From Ophiura sarsii (taxonomy: Eukaryota; Echinodermata; Ophiuroidea; Amphilepidida; Ophiuridae): a stretch of DNA of 64,000 nt. A program made the position numbers and the translations under genes. Each line of letters opens with the position of its first letter. Within the stretch, counting starts at the first letter, position 1. Under the pieces are notes generated by a model. The model made no database searches, was not told the origin of the DNA, and saw only the letters and a program-made list of their open reading frames with translations. The stretch covers positions 6,077,607 through 6,141,606 of the forward strand of contig CM069448.1 in assembly GCA_035610835.1 (NCBI GenBank), written 5' to 3'. Below are positions 47,670 through 58,967 of this stretch, piece by piece.

Positions 47670-47745
47670 TAATTTCAGGAATCGAACCCGTGTTTACCGT
47701 TTAAAAAAAGAAGGCTCACAGTAGCACGCCACAGAGATTGGACGC
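47670..47745 (-). repeat. tRNA-like remnant (minus strand)
   Basis: On the minus strand CACGGGTTCGATTCCTG contains a perfect B box, with GGCGTGCTACTGTGAGCC-like sequence upstream. A poly-T interruption splits the anticodon arm. Likely a tRNA pseudogene or SINE remnant. Confidence 0.3.
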
Positions 47746-47799
47746 TAAAAGTGGCATCATGCTACACCATTGAACTATTCAATTACAAAAAAAGGATTT

Positions 47800-47945
47800 T
47801 TATCATGAAAATTGTACCTTTTAGTGCAACATTTGTATGTGACACTCGCCCAAAATATGTTTGTGATGACATGATAGTCCTTATTTTTTGAAAAAGCGGT
47901 AAACAACTTCGACATTTTTGGCCACAAAAATTGCGTCATTTTGTC
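47800..47945. repeat. Dispersed repeat k, copy 2
   Basis: Direct counterpart of 30495-30650; both include the pair TGTTTGTRATG and ATAGTCCTTATTT followed about 40 bases later by a CGACATTTT block. Confidence 0.6.
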
Positions 47946-48544
47946 CGGACCGATACCCGATTCAACGTGATTCTTGATTTACACTCACTTATGACCTAGC
48001 GAGTGGCGACAAATTTTTAGTATTACGAAGGACCATTCACGTCAGCATGTTACAGCAAAGTATAGGTGAACACTCGGCATATGCGACAATTAATTTTGTA
48101 AGGGGACGATGCTGATTGATGTGGATATTTACCTCGCTAGATACTATTCTGGTGTTACTCACCAGTTATGTTGGGAATACAAAATAGATGTTACAAATAA
48201 TACAGGTTGAGACCGAATGATTTGGACTCTATTTTATAAACTAATTAACAATATGTTGTTATTATCAAAGCAAGTCCAAATCAAATACGTTTTATATTAG
48301 TGTGTTCGAAATATTTGGTGAAAAATTAGGGTATATCCATGGTATCATTTTAAAGATACACACTGAAATCACCCTTAACCACAGTTTTACATATGTCATG
48401 TATGTGACTGCATCACAAATTGTTGTTCTTCCTCGGTAGATGAAGACAGCCATAACGGATCAATTACTAATTAATACTTCATTCAATAGCAGATAATTGC
48501 GTTAATAACCTCACAGGAGCACTCGACATAAACAAAATATGGAC

Positions 48545-49491
48545 AAAGTGTACTTTAGGTCCCAGATACTGGTATACAAACATACTTTGCTAGTATCTTA
48601 GTCAGCCTCTCAGCCAAAAGCAGATGGGAAAGGGTGTGCACTTTGTGTTTGAGGTTGTGTTTATACTAACATTTTCCGGGGAACAAGATCCTGCCGACCA
48701 GGTTTTTTTTAAAGGTGCCCAAAGTACTTTTTCCGGGGGTGCTCCCATTTTAGGGGTCGAAATTTGATTTTAATTATTCTGTGGCCAATTATGGTAATGT
48801 TGGTGTCTATTTATATGTTTTCGGCTATAACAAATTGATTGCCATAGCTTTTAAAATCCAAAATGGCCGCCGTGTGCCTGAAAATTCAAAATGGCGCCCA
48901 AAATAACACTTTTTTTACCAAATGATAATATGTCCTGGTTTTAGTGATTTTAGTGTCTATATACATGTTTTGGGGGACAAAGAATACATTAAAATCGTTT
49001 TTGAAATTCAAAATGGCTGTCAAGTACACACAAATTCAAAATGGCCGTCAAAATGTCCGCCAAAAATGATAAAATCCCATAAATTGAAATATGAACCAAC
49101 ATGCATGATCAGAGTGTAGTTTTAACAATGGTCTGTATGTATTAGACCATTAGAAACTCATATCTAGTATTTTTGCTTTGTTAACATACTTTAAAATCAA
49201 AATGGCCGCCAACACCAGATTGTGTTCCAGTATCGGTCGATAGTGTAACATATTTATTTATTCACGTATCGGGCGATACTGGTACACGTGATACAAGTGA
49301 GATTTTGTCCCAGAATTGAACGATACTGGTACATAATTATGTTCCAGCATCGCCCGATACTGAAATATTGAATATGTGTCAGTATCGGCCGATACTAGAA
49401 CACTTTTTACCAGTATCGAGAGATACTGGGTGTTCCAGTTGTATCAGGTGTATTTAGTTTAGTCCAGAATTTGGGACCTAAAGTACACTTT
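48545..49491. mobile_element. TIR element carrying ATGGCCGCC units and a CAGTATCG palindrome array
   Basis: AAAGTGTACTTTAGGTCCCA at 48545 and TGGGACCTAAAGTACACTTT at 49472-49491 are exact complements. Inside, 48840-49215 matches the unit of the giant palindrome (AACATGCATGATCAGAGTGT, TAGTTTTAACAATGG, TATGTATTAGACCA, TTTTGCTTTGTTAACATACT, AAAATGGCCGCC), and 49220-49450 is a palindromic-word array. No transposase. The chimeric interior suggests one element absorbed part of another. Confidence 0.8.
49220..49450. repeat. Array of palindromic CAGTATCG-NN-CGATACTG words
   Basis: About six words in 230 bp: CCAGTATCGGTCGATAGTG, CGTATCGGGCGATACTGG, GAACGATACTGG, CCAGCATCGCCCGATACTG, TCAGTATCGGCCGATACTAG, CCAGTATCGAGAGATACTGG. 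Each is close to a perfect 16-18-bp palindrome. Spacing is 25-50 bp. Confidence 0.8.
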
Positions 49492-49573
49492 TCCCCAAAA
49501 TAGTTTTGCAGTTCGGTTAATTGCTCATGTTAATTTAAATTGTCTCATTCAACATGTAAACATGTAAAAACTA

Positions 49574-50264
49574 AACTGCGCCAATAAAGTATCTAAACAC
49601 TTACAAATGGACAGATTTATCAGAACCTGAAATAGTATGCAAAAACATAATTAATTAATTCGATTCACAGTTATCTTCTGCGCATTTTGACACCTCTTTT
49701 GTCATGTTTGTTGTGCTACGATGTTGTTTGGCGGATTTATGGGCACTTGAGTGGCTTAAGGTCAATTTCAAAAGTTGCAAAAGCTCCTATTCACCCCCAA
49801 TTCACCCCAAGGGAACTCACACAAGCATCACACACCAGACAAAATCAAGACAAAAGACAAAAGACACCAATGTGTTCTGTTTACTTAACCATGAAATTTA
49901 TTGCAGTATTGATTTCTGACCCTTTTGTTTTGTTATTGACAATTAATGCTGATGTTCATCGCAATCGATCTATCCAACACGCGACTGTTTATATCATTTA
50001 TAAAAGGCGGGCAAAAATAATGCTGATCTTATTCGTCACAGTACAACGCTCTTGATTGAATAGGTGCTTTTGCAACTTTTGAAATTGACCTTAAGCCAAT
50101 CAAGTGCCACTAAATCCGCCAAACAACATCGTAGCGCAAAAGAGATGTCAAAATGCGCAGAAGATAACTGTAAATCGAATTAATTAATTATTTGTTTGCA
50201 TACTATTTCAGGTTCCGATAAATCTGACCATTTGTAAGTGTTTAGATACTTAATTGGCGCAGTT
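49574..50264. mobile_element. TA-flanked foldback MITE, 691 bp
   Basis: TA (49572-49573, 50265-50266) brackets AACTGCGCCAAT...ATTGGCGCAGTT. The arms pair over about 220 bp, including CTAAACACTTACAAATGG, CAGATTTATC, GACACCTCTTTTG-like and GCAAAAGC.CCTATTCA. A TA duplication suggests Tc1/mariner-like mobilisation. The 122-codon frame from 49687 crosses arm and loop and has no transposase motif. Confidence 0.85.
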
Positions 50265-50274
50265 TATATTGTGC

Positions 50275-51490
50275 GCATGCAAACTGGAAAATGATATAAC
50301 TCCTCACCACAGCCATCAGTTTGGGGGGAAAAAATCAACATTCCTAAGAAAGAGAAGTATGCAACCATTCATATGAAATCCTTAATGACGTTCCCAGTAT
50401 ACTCTAATTGCTAGGGGAAAAACATGCGAACTTGAGTCCAAACCATTCTGAATCACCTCGTATAAGCAACTTTCTTGGTTTATAACTTCTTTTGATTTTT
50501 CCATTTTCTCTTACTCGCAGTTGTATAATAGCAACCTCATGCATTCTGAGTTTATTTCCCCATATGGAATAATAGGTTGCAATTTTTCAATTACGATGAA
50601 AGCTTCTTTAATCATGGTCCGTAGCGAGTGTTAGCGTACGCGAGGTCAATATAGATCTTCTGTCGGCTTGTTTAGATAATGTCAAACTCGGTTATTGTCA
50701 TGGTACGATATAGTACGTAGATTAAAGCGGACAGAATTAGAGGATTGCGAGAACGATTCTCTTATCCCCTCGACCAGATTTCCTGCTATTATGTAGAGCA
50801 CTTAAAAATGTTTATCACGTTCACCTTAAAACAATAAAACAAGTCGTACGTGTAGCTTTGGGGGATGTGTTGCTAACAATAACCACCATGCTATATTAAA
50901 TTCTGAATGCAATCCAGGCGAGCTCTTTCATTTCTGAAAAGTATCTTATTTTCAAATTGTCATTTAAGGTGAATAATGGCGATATAATCTTTCAGGTAAG
51001 TAATGAATCCTGGTGTAATAAGTACGAGATAATCATATTGTCACCTTATCAAGATGCTTACAACTAGTTATTGTTATTTCATGAAAGACCACTTTACCTG
51101 TGAAACGTTTGCATTTAGTATATACTTTGTGTTTTAAGTGCACTTCACGTGCTAAAGGCCGCATAACTTTGGACCGCGGTTTTTAAAATCATTGTACAAA
51201 CGTTATATTGGTTCAAATATATTTAACCGAATTGTATTGAAGCTAAATAAATCGGCTGTCAAAATACCGTTTGTCATTCTTATCATGCTTAATATGTATA
51301 TCATTGTTATCTTTTGAGGGCCATTCAATGGTGTCCCTTATAAACTAACAAAGATAGTTCGGCTGTCACTTCACCCTGTAATGACATAAGAAAAAGAGGT
51401 TTGATACTAATAATAACATGAATAATTTGTCTTCTAAGAATGCACTGGAAATGGAAAACACACATTGGGAACAATTGAAAACAGGTTTGA
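50275..51490. other. No supported feature
   Basis: Moderately AT-rich, no inverted repeats, no recognised coding. Confidence 0.35.
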
Positions 51491-51499
51491 TATTGTACA

Positions 51500-51845
51500 C
51501 CCGGGGGGGGGGGGTACTCGGATTTGGTTTGGTCGGGGGTGTGCCGCTGGAGATTCAAAACCCCTACCCATTTCTAAGGGTGATTTTGGAAAAATCGGTA
51601 CCCATTTTTAGGGGTTTTGCTTCATTTTAGACAAAATTTGTGCAAATTTTCGCGAAAATAGACCTAATTTTTGCAAATTTTCGCGAAAATAGACAAACAG
51701 GACCCATGTCTAAGGATTTTTCATTTGAAAAGCCTACCCATGTCTAAGGATGTCTCATGAAAAAACGACCCCCTGGAGCGGCACGTCCCCGTATGCCTTA
51801 CATACGTGAGTACCCCGCCCCCCCCCCCCCCCCAACCCCCCCGGG
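51500..51845. mobile_element. hAT-type MITE with G-run/C-run ends and 8-bp TSD, copy 2
   Basis: ATTGTACA at 51492-51499 and 51846-51853 is an exact 8-bp duplication. The element begins CCCGGGGGGG...TACTC, then GTGCCGCTGGAG, and ends GGAGCGGCACGTCCCCG... TGAGTACCCCGCCCC...CCCGGG: imperfect long TIRs with homopolymer runs at the tips. The interior contains a direct repeat of CAAATTTTCGCGAAAATAGAC. Same design as 16869-17233 but little internal similarity. Confidence 0.88.
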
Positions 51846-51854
51846 ATTGTACAC

Positions 51855-52430
51855 AGACCAGATGCAATTGCTCTGTTTCATAAACTCATACGACGCAATG
51901 TTCTTAGCGATGTGGTCGTCCCACAACCGACAAAAAATATCGCATGGTACAAGTCGCAAATGTACCGACGGAACCTACAAATGCCACTGAAATGTGAGGG
52001 TACGCACGGTCAATACCCATTATATGTGGCTCTTCGTAGAACCTTTCAAACTCGATCGTGGATTACGCACGGCTTAGTATGGTATATTACGTTTACTCCT
52101 TCATGATTGAAGTAGAAAATGTCCACTCAAACCACTTAGAATGATATCCTGCCATGCATTTGTCCGAACGTGGGGATGAACTTCACTTACAGGTTGTTTA
52201 CATAGCCACATATTGATATTTTTATAAAATTTTTAACAGGTTTATAATATTAAATTCGCCAAGCAGGAAAACGTCATATCTTCGATTTATTTTAATTTGA
52301 CGATAAATTAGAAACAAAATTATCTTTAAGATGATAACGCAAAGGGAATCATTTTAAAAATGTCTTGAGCGATATTCGTTTTATTTTAAAATCAGATGCA
52401 TGAGTTGTTTACGTCTAATATCTTCATTTC
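51855..52430. other. No supported feature
   Basis: Short frames only; AT-rich towards the right end. Confidence 0.35.
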
Positions 52431-52435
52431 GTTAA

Positions 52436-53405
52436 AGGAGGTGTCCAGCAAGCACAAAATAGTCCATTGTTTATGTTAGAAAAATAATTATTGAGGGGAC
52501 TTAAGAAAGTTTTTTGTTGAAAGTGCTGTAATTATGACTCGAATGTATATAAAAGTATACATTTTTGGAAAGGAAATGGATCAGAGAATCCAAATGTGGC
52601 ATCAATTTTGACCAAAGATGTTGATTTTTTTGAGAAAATCCCTTTTTTAACCCACATTTATTGAACAAAGCTTACAAAAATAATTTTGAGTAAAAAATGC
52701 CCAAATCCCTTGATGATGATGTAAAGACACTAACTTAGGGACTATTTTTCTTTTTTAAACCAATCTAATATTTTGGGAAATGTTGACTAAAAAGTGCCAA
52801 AAAAAACCCCAAAATCCATTTTTTTTCCCCTTTATGGCACAAAATTTCAAAAGAAAATTAGATTAGGTTAACAAAAAAGTGTCCCTAAGTAAGTGTCTTT
52901 ACATCAACATCAAGCGATTTGGGCATTTTTTACTCGTATTTATTTTGTTAATTTTGTTCCAAAAAAAAGTGAAACTTTGGACAAATTTGGATTCTCTGAT
53001 CCATTTCCTTTCCAAATATGTATAATTTTATATGCATTTGACTAATAGTTCAATAATTACAGCACTCACAAAATTCAAAAATAAAATAAAAAAACTGCCT
53101 TGAGTCCCCCTTTAATCGCGTAATTGTAATGAACAAACAATTTACTTATCATAAAAACTGCCATCTCTCACATGCCATTTTAAAAACTTTGCGGTGATTT
53201 ATAGCCTTGATAACAATGACGTCACGGTTATTGGTGCTCAAATTTATTGTATAAGTATATATTCATTGAAAACGGTGTTTCGTTCACCATGAATTTTAAA
53301 AAAATTGCCTTTTGACAAATGGTAGTGTTTATACGTTTTTATTTAATTTAGGCTCGATAATTACTTTTCTAACTTGCGCAAAGTGGTGCATGCTGGACAC
53401 CTCCT
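52436..53405. mobile_element. TTAA-flanked element containing a nested foldback
   Basis: TTAA at 52432-52435 and 53406-53409 flanks AGGAGGTGTCCAGCA...TGCTGGACACCTCCT. TIR similarity continues for about 65 bp (TTAGAAAA(A/G)TAATTAT(T/C)GAG). The element is split by the second inverted-repeat element at 52493-53111. Piggybac- or Kolobok-type by target site; AGG...CCT ends as in 7313-7669. No transposase. Confidence 0.85.
52493..53111. mobile_element. Inner foldback element nested in the TTAA element
   Basis: GAGGGGACTTAAGAAAGTTT and, inverted, CTGCCTTGAGTCCCCCT then TTAA. The arms of about 250 bp share TACATTTTTGGAAAGGAAAT, GGATCAGAGAATCCAAA and, deeper, TGATGATGATGTAAAGACAC. The left flank is TTGA rather than TTAA, so one side of the duplication has mutated. 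Confidence 0.8.
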
Positions 53406-53439
53406 TTAACAGGGATCAAACAGGGGCACTAGGGCAGAG

Positions 53440-53632
53440 CGACACTCGGGCGATACTGGTACACATACTAAATGCCAATAGTGATTTGTCCCAGTGTTGA
53501 ACGATATTGGTACGTTATTGTGTTACAGACGCGAACACTGACTTTGTACCAGTATCGATATCGAACGATACTTGTTCCAGCATCGGACAATGGTAGAACA
53601 GTCCAGAATATGGGACCTAACGTACACTTTTT
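53440..53632. repeat. Second CAGTATCG palindrome array with solo terminus
   Basis: CACTCGGGCGATACTGGTAC, GAACGATATTGGTAC, CCAGTATCGATATCGAACGA and CCAGCATCGGACAATGG recur, followed by GTCCAGAATATGGGACCTAA and CGTACACTTTTTCC. The latter is the right TIR of 48545-49491 with small changes. No left TIR is present nearby, so this is a truncated relative. Confidence 0.75.
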
Positions 53633-53639
53633 CCAATTC

Positions 53640-55180
53640 ACCTATAAAATATTTGCATGGGTTTCTTCCAATAGTTTACATTTCTTTCTCACTATTTGTT
53701 CCAATGTGTTACCCTGTGGTGTGGAAAAATGAGTTAAAGTTAGTATGTCTCACATTAAAGGGGCATTACCCAATATGGTCCGCAAACCCGAAATTTGGTC
53801 AAAATTCTAGTAATATGCCATTAATATTGACTCTATTCTTTGATGGATAGATATATCACAACAAAACAAATTATTCCTTATTTTATTCCTAGATTTGTAA
53901 CCAAATTACAGGGTTAGGGAAGATTGGCTAATGCTCCACACAAGTGGTAGAATATGGACATGAAATACAGCGCCTCCAAGTGACAGCTTTCTAATCATCC
54001 ATGACTGAATTTTCCAACCAGCAGTTAGGCCAATAATAAAATATTGATTGGTTGTCCTCGACATTCCTATCTTATTTTCCGTCAGTTCTAAAACCTCGTA
54101 TATACCTTATTCATAGTCAAATTACCCGCTCATGCTTAACCGATGAACATATACCCTGAGACGATATACCTGTATTGTGCAGGGCGCCGGATTGGACATA
54201 CCGATTGAGCAGTGTGCAATGAAAGCATTCATGTGTAGTAGCGTGTGATTATGCTAAATTGACGTGAGTTCAAACGCCAATTATTAGCCGTTGATAAAGC
54301 AGTGTCGATTGGGAAATGTGTTGAAATTCATTTGTTGTTGTATTAGTGTGTTTCGTTATTGACATCATTGTTCACCGGCCTATGGTGAGCGTGTGAACTC
54401 ACTAAAACTGTTTTAGATATGACCAAATATAAGGACTGACCGTGGACAACTAAATTATTTATATTTTGGGACTTACGGGAGCATTGATATTAGACGATTT
54501 ATAGAATCAATTTCAATAAGTAAGCTATCAAAATATTCCTTGATACATAAATCATTATTATGAACGGAAATCATTCTCTGTAATGCACAAATTACAGAGA
54601 AATCTTGAAATGAAAGTTGCAAACATTTTTAATTTTTGTTGAATTTTTTAATTTTTTGCGACACATTAATTTTCACTCATCTGTATCGATCTGTTATGTT
54701 GCAGGGGAATGGCATTTGGCTCTCATCTCATCCATAATAGGAGTTTGACTAATATTCATTACATCCATACCATTAAACAACAACTTTGATATGTCAATTT
54801 TCTAATATATTGACTCCCAATAGTTAGCTTTAAACAATTGACATCAGAGCAAGCGACCATTGATGTTTAGCTGTGGTTCGATTCCTATTGTTCAGCTGGT
54901 CGCTAGTGGGCGCTGCATTTGATGTCCGTTATATGCTTGCGGTAGCACTTGTGTCCATCGAGACAGAATTACTTTACATCAGCTATCAACTCTACAGAGC
55001 ATCATATTTGGGACAAAGAATGTGAAAGAAATGTGAACATATATTTTAGTTTTAAAAAAAATCGCGTATTATCCCTTCATTCTCTACATATTTTGGTTTG
55101 TACACGCACCGGATTTGGAATCAGCACAAAATGTCGGTCTAAAAACAACTGTCAAATGTTGTGGTGAATTTCATACAAAA
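53640..55180. other. No supported feature
   Basis: AT-rich sequence; a possible isolated TTAA-type end at 53755 (TTAAAGGGGCATTACCCAAT) without partner. Confidence 0.3.
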
Positions 55181-55547
55181 TTCAACCATTCCTAGGGGCT
55201 TTTCAAGTAAGTGGAGCCCTAACAGAGCGCCCCTGTTTTATCCCTTTTAACGAAGATGACGATATTTTGTGGTGTATTTTGTGGTGTTTTTATATTGATG
55301 GGTTGGTGGATAAGTAGATTCAGACACCGACAGCCGAGTGCACCATGGTGAGCAACAGTAGAATAGGTCAGAAGTCACAAACTGGTCCAAAAAAATGTTT
55401 CACTTCTAATAATGTTGAGGAATGCACCAAATCTGATTAAACGGGACAAAAACTTAAGTTTTACATACTTAATGACCCACAAACTATATATCGTTGGAAA
55501 GCTCATGATTCAAGGTTTTTCATTTTTGCAAAAAAGAATCAAATTAT

Positions 55548-55910
55548 ACAGGGTGTGTAAAATTTGTATAGGGTGGAACATAAAAAAGTTGATAGTTTTT
55601 GCTCCTCACAAAATATGTTGATAGTTTGTACAATTAGGGTTTAGCTGAAGATAGTCACCAAAATCAGAACAACCGCAGAAGGTGCTACCAAATTTGCTAA
55701 GAATCACTTGCCCAAAATGTTCACAGGAAAAGTACAGGGTGTCTAAAATTATGATGAAATAATGCATAAAATGAAGGTTTGTATATAATATTCTATGAAA
55801 TTAAGTTAGCATGGACTATTTAATTTAAAAGAAAAAGGTTATCAAAATGAACTACACGAATATCGTTAAAGTTCCTTTTATTTTAAATACAGGGTGGTCC
55901 AAAATAGGTC
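55548..55910 (+). repeat. Three same-strand TACAGGGTG termini
   Basis: TACAGGGTGTGTAAAAT (55548), TACAGGGTGTCTAAAAT (55732) and TACAGGGTGGTCCAAAA (55887) resemble mariner/ITm-type ends, each preceded by or including TA, all in the same orientation 155-185 bp apart. They may be repeated ends of one element or separate solo fragments. Confidence 0.45.
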
Positions 55911-55914
55911 TAAA

Positions 55915-57295
55915 TAGCAAAATTTTCATAAATCTATGAACAATTCTGTGAAGAAACACTTATGGCTTTTTTAGTTAAATGTTTTACTACCCAGGGTAGA
56001 AAAGGACCGAAGAGTCACACAAATGAAATAGAGAGACTGCGATTTGGCCATTGTTTAATCAATAAAATGAATAAAACTGTGTGTTTTTTACATTAAAACA
56101 CTTCCTGAATTGAACATCATATTCTAGTAGAGAATGTCTAGATAACAATTCAATATTATTATTCATAGTAGCAGGCACATGTTATTAACACATATGAGAA
56201 GTTTGAAAACTTTCCTATGTATACTTTTAAAATGGCATCAATTTCAAAAGTTCTAGTTTTCCACTATTTTGTGTAGAAACCTATGGGCGCCTCATCCACC
56301 GGCTCCTCATCCACCGGTCCCACCCTTGACTCACTCGACGTTTAGATTGATAACTTCACTGTTGCTAAACATGTGGCTTTAATTCTTTTTTTATTCGGTA
56401 GCTGGATAAATTGTCTTTAATATGATACAAAAAATGTTATGTTTTTTTGACAACTTCTATTTAAAATAGAGACACGTATCACGATTTTAAGGGTTTTTTG
56501 AAACGATCCCACCTTATTTGATATACCTCTTAGTGACCTGTGACCAATAGCCCTGATTCGAGACCTTAATTCGAGAGCAACTTACTGCAACTAAAATAAT
56601 ATTTGTTTGCTAAATTGACGATAGCTATGTCGATCAATAAAAGATTGTTATCATGCAATTTATGATCGTTTTGTGTTTTTATTTACTCAATAATACATTT
56701 AAATAGGAGAGATAAACTAATAATAATATATGTTAAATCTATTATATAAAATAATTAATTAATTAATACATTTAAAAAGATATAATGAGTAGTAAAGTGT
56801 ATCGATGACATACGCGTAAATCTAGGCAAAACGTTGTGCTAATTTTGATATCACGTACATTTCGAGTCTTAAGAAATTATGCAAGACGGATACTTGTATG
56901 ATTAGTCTTGACACTACTATGCGGCGCTTGGTACGCCAACGTCATACGGCTTGTTTTATTAAGATTTACGAGACAACCAAATGGAAAATAAATTGGAATT
57001 TATATACCCACGTTGCGCTGCGAAATTAATCTTGCTTATTGAACAATATCTTCTTGTACAATACCATGGCTGATCATCATGGCCCACAAGCAAGATAACA
57101 GATCTTTTAGATTTGGTAGAGTTCACTATACTACTTTTTCAAACGTATACTCCAACACCATAATAACCTAAGCCTGATTGTGCACTTTTCTATATAAAAA
57201 GCTTCAATTTATCACAAATCCGTATTTGGTAATCAACCATTCATCCCGCCATGCATGCTTCCAACAGTAAGCCATTTCAAGCCTCAATAGAATAA
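55915..57295. other. No supported gene
   Basis: AT-rich. GGCGCCTCATCCACCGGCTC then CTCATCCACCGGTCCC at 56286-56325 is a short direct repeat (CTCATCCACCGG). No coding signal. Confidence 0.35.
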
Positions 57296-57470
57296 TTAAG
57301 TTGTTTTTTTTTTTTTTTTTTTTTTCTTGTTTTTTTTCATTTTTTTTTTTCTTCTTCTTCTTGACAGCTGACATAAACATAGTACTGTCACTTACTCAGT
57401 GACCTTAAGCTACATACACCTTTTTACATGGGTAACATATTGACAAATATATTTAAATGAAACTTATCCG

Positions 57471-58967
57471 TTAATCAGTGCAGAGACTTTGCCATTTATG
57501 CCATTTTTCCAGAAAAGTATTCAAGTCTGAATTACATGTGGCTTGGTATTTTAGAATATTGTAATAATACTTAATTTCGTGTTTGAAAGTGTCTAAATCT
57601 GGCTGTTTTTCTGTCATCTTTGCTCTATAAATATGGAATTTCGCCATTGTCATTATCAATGTTAGGGTGAAATCCAAATTTGATCCAAAAAGTATTGTTA
57701 CTGGATTCATATTCAAGTCCACATTTGTTTGACCTTTAACCCACCTTTTAAAGATATTCCAGAATGATTTTGAGATTTGACAAGTTATGAAAAGATGCGT
57801 AATTGTTTCAGAGGTTTTTTTACAAAAAGTGCATAAGTCATCTCCTCTAATATTACATTTTAGCAAAAGACTATTCGTTCCTAAAATACTTTGATTGATT
57901 CTATATTGGAACCATCTATACTTTGTGTCATCGGAAAACTTAAAATTTAAAAGACATATTTTTTTCCACTCCCTATTTTCTATACCAAAGTCTAATTGCC
58001 ACTTATTAATGGATTGTTTCATTTTCTTTGATTTTATAAAGACTTTGTAGAATAAAGTACAACCTTTTCGCTGTTTGAACAGTAGTTCCACGTTACTAGG
58101 TCTAAAAGGTGATACTAGTTTCGACCCATTTAATTGACTGATATTGAAGTTTGACTTAATTGCTCTTATAATACCATTATACTCTAGGAAATTGGTTTTC
58201 ACTTGATAAATTTCTTCGAACTCGTCTTTTGACATAAAAGTCCCATTATCTTTCAGTAAATCATTGATAAAAATGACACCCTTTTCCTTCCAATGAGCAT
58301 AGTTTATCGATTTACCTCCAATTTTAATTTTATCATTCCACCACAAATATTGTTTTGCAATGCGATTGAAGTCTAAAACACCGTTGTTAACAATGCATAT
58401 CAAAGATGACCAAGAGAATAGAGTATCATACCAGAACTTGTTGTCTATCTTATTTTTTGTTGCATTAAAATGGAAAAAACCTGTACAACAAATATCGTCT
58501 TTTTTGGCATTTAAACATAATCTATACAATTTTATCCAACTTTTTTCACCTTGCAAAACCCTTCGAATCCAATTTATTTTCAATGCATTTATATGAGATT
58601 CCACATCTGGCATTTTTACACCTCCGTTCTCATAATTTTGCACAAACTGAGATCTTTTTATTCTGTCTGGCTTGCCACCCCATACATATTTAAAAATCAT
58701 ATCATTAACCGTTTTTATGAAATCTTTGTTCGGGTTTGGAAGCATTTGAGCAATATAACTTAACTTAGGTAGGACCAAAGATTTTACCACTACAACTCGA
58801 CCCAAAACAGTTAGATTCCTTTTTTTCCAACTTAAAATCATTTTTTTCATCAATTTAAGTGACTTATCATAGTTCTGTTCAACCATTTGTGTCAAATCAG
58901 TATTAAAATAAATTCCTAAAAAAATCAAAATTTCCATCAAAATTCCAGGATATCTTGACATTTTCAC
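57471..58967 (-). pseudogene. LINE ORF2, thumb and C-terminal zinc-knuckle part
   Basis: This 498-codon frame continues the reverse transcriptase after a frameshift in its 65-bp overlap with the upstream frame. Residues 17-70 (FLGIYFNTDLTQ...LPKLSYIAQM) match the segment that follows the catalytic palm in L1-type proteins. The middle (Trp-rich, YLWWNDKIK at about 207-215) is the usual L1/Tx1 connector. Residues 379-396 form a C-x2-C-x8-H-x4-C knuckle (LCTFC...HLFITC), the C-terminal nucleic-acid-binding motif of these elements. The apparent start Met is inside the broken ORF and is not a true start. Confidence 0.88.

Noticed and set aside
49687..50055. 122-codon frame as a transposase
   Set aside because: It spans one arm and the loop of a TA-flanked MITE and has no DDE-type motif.
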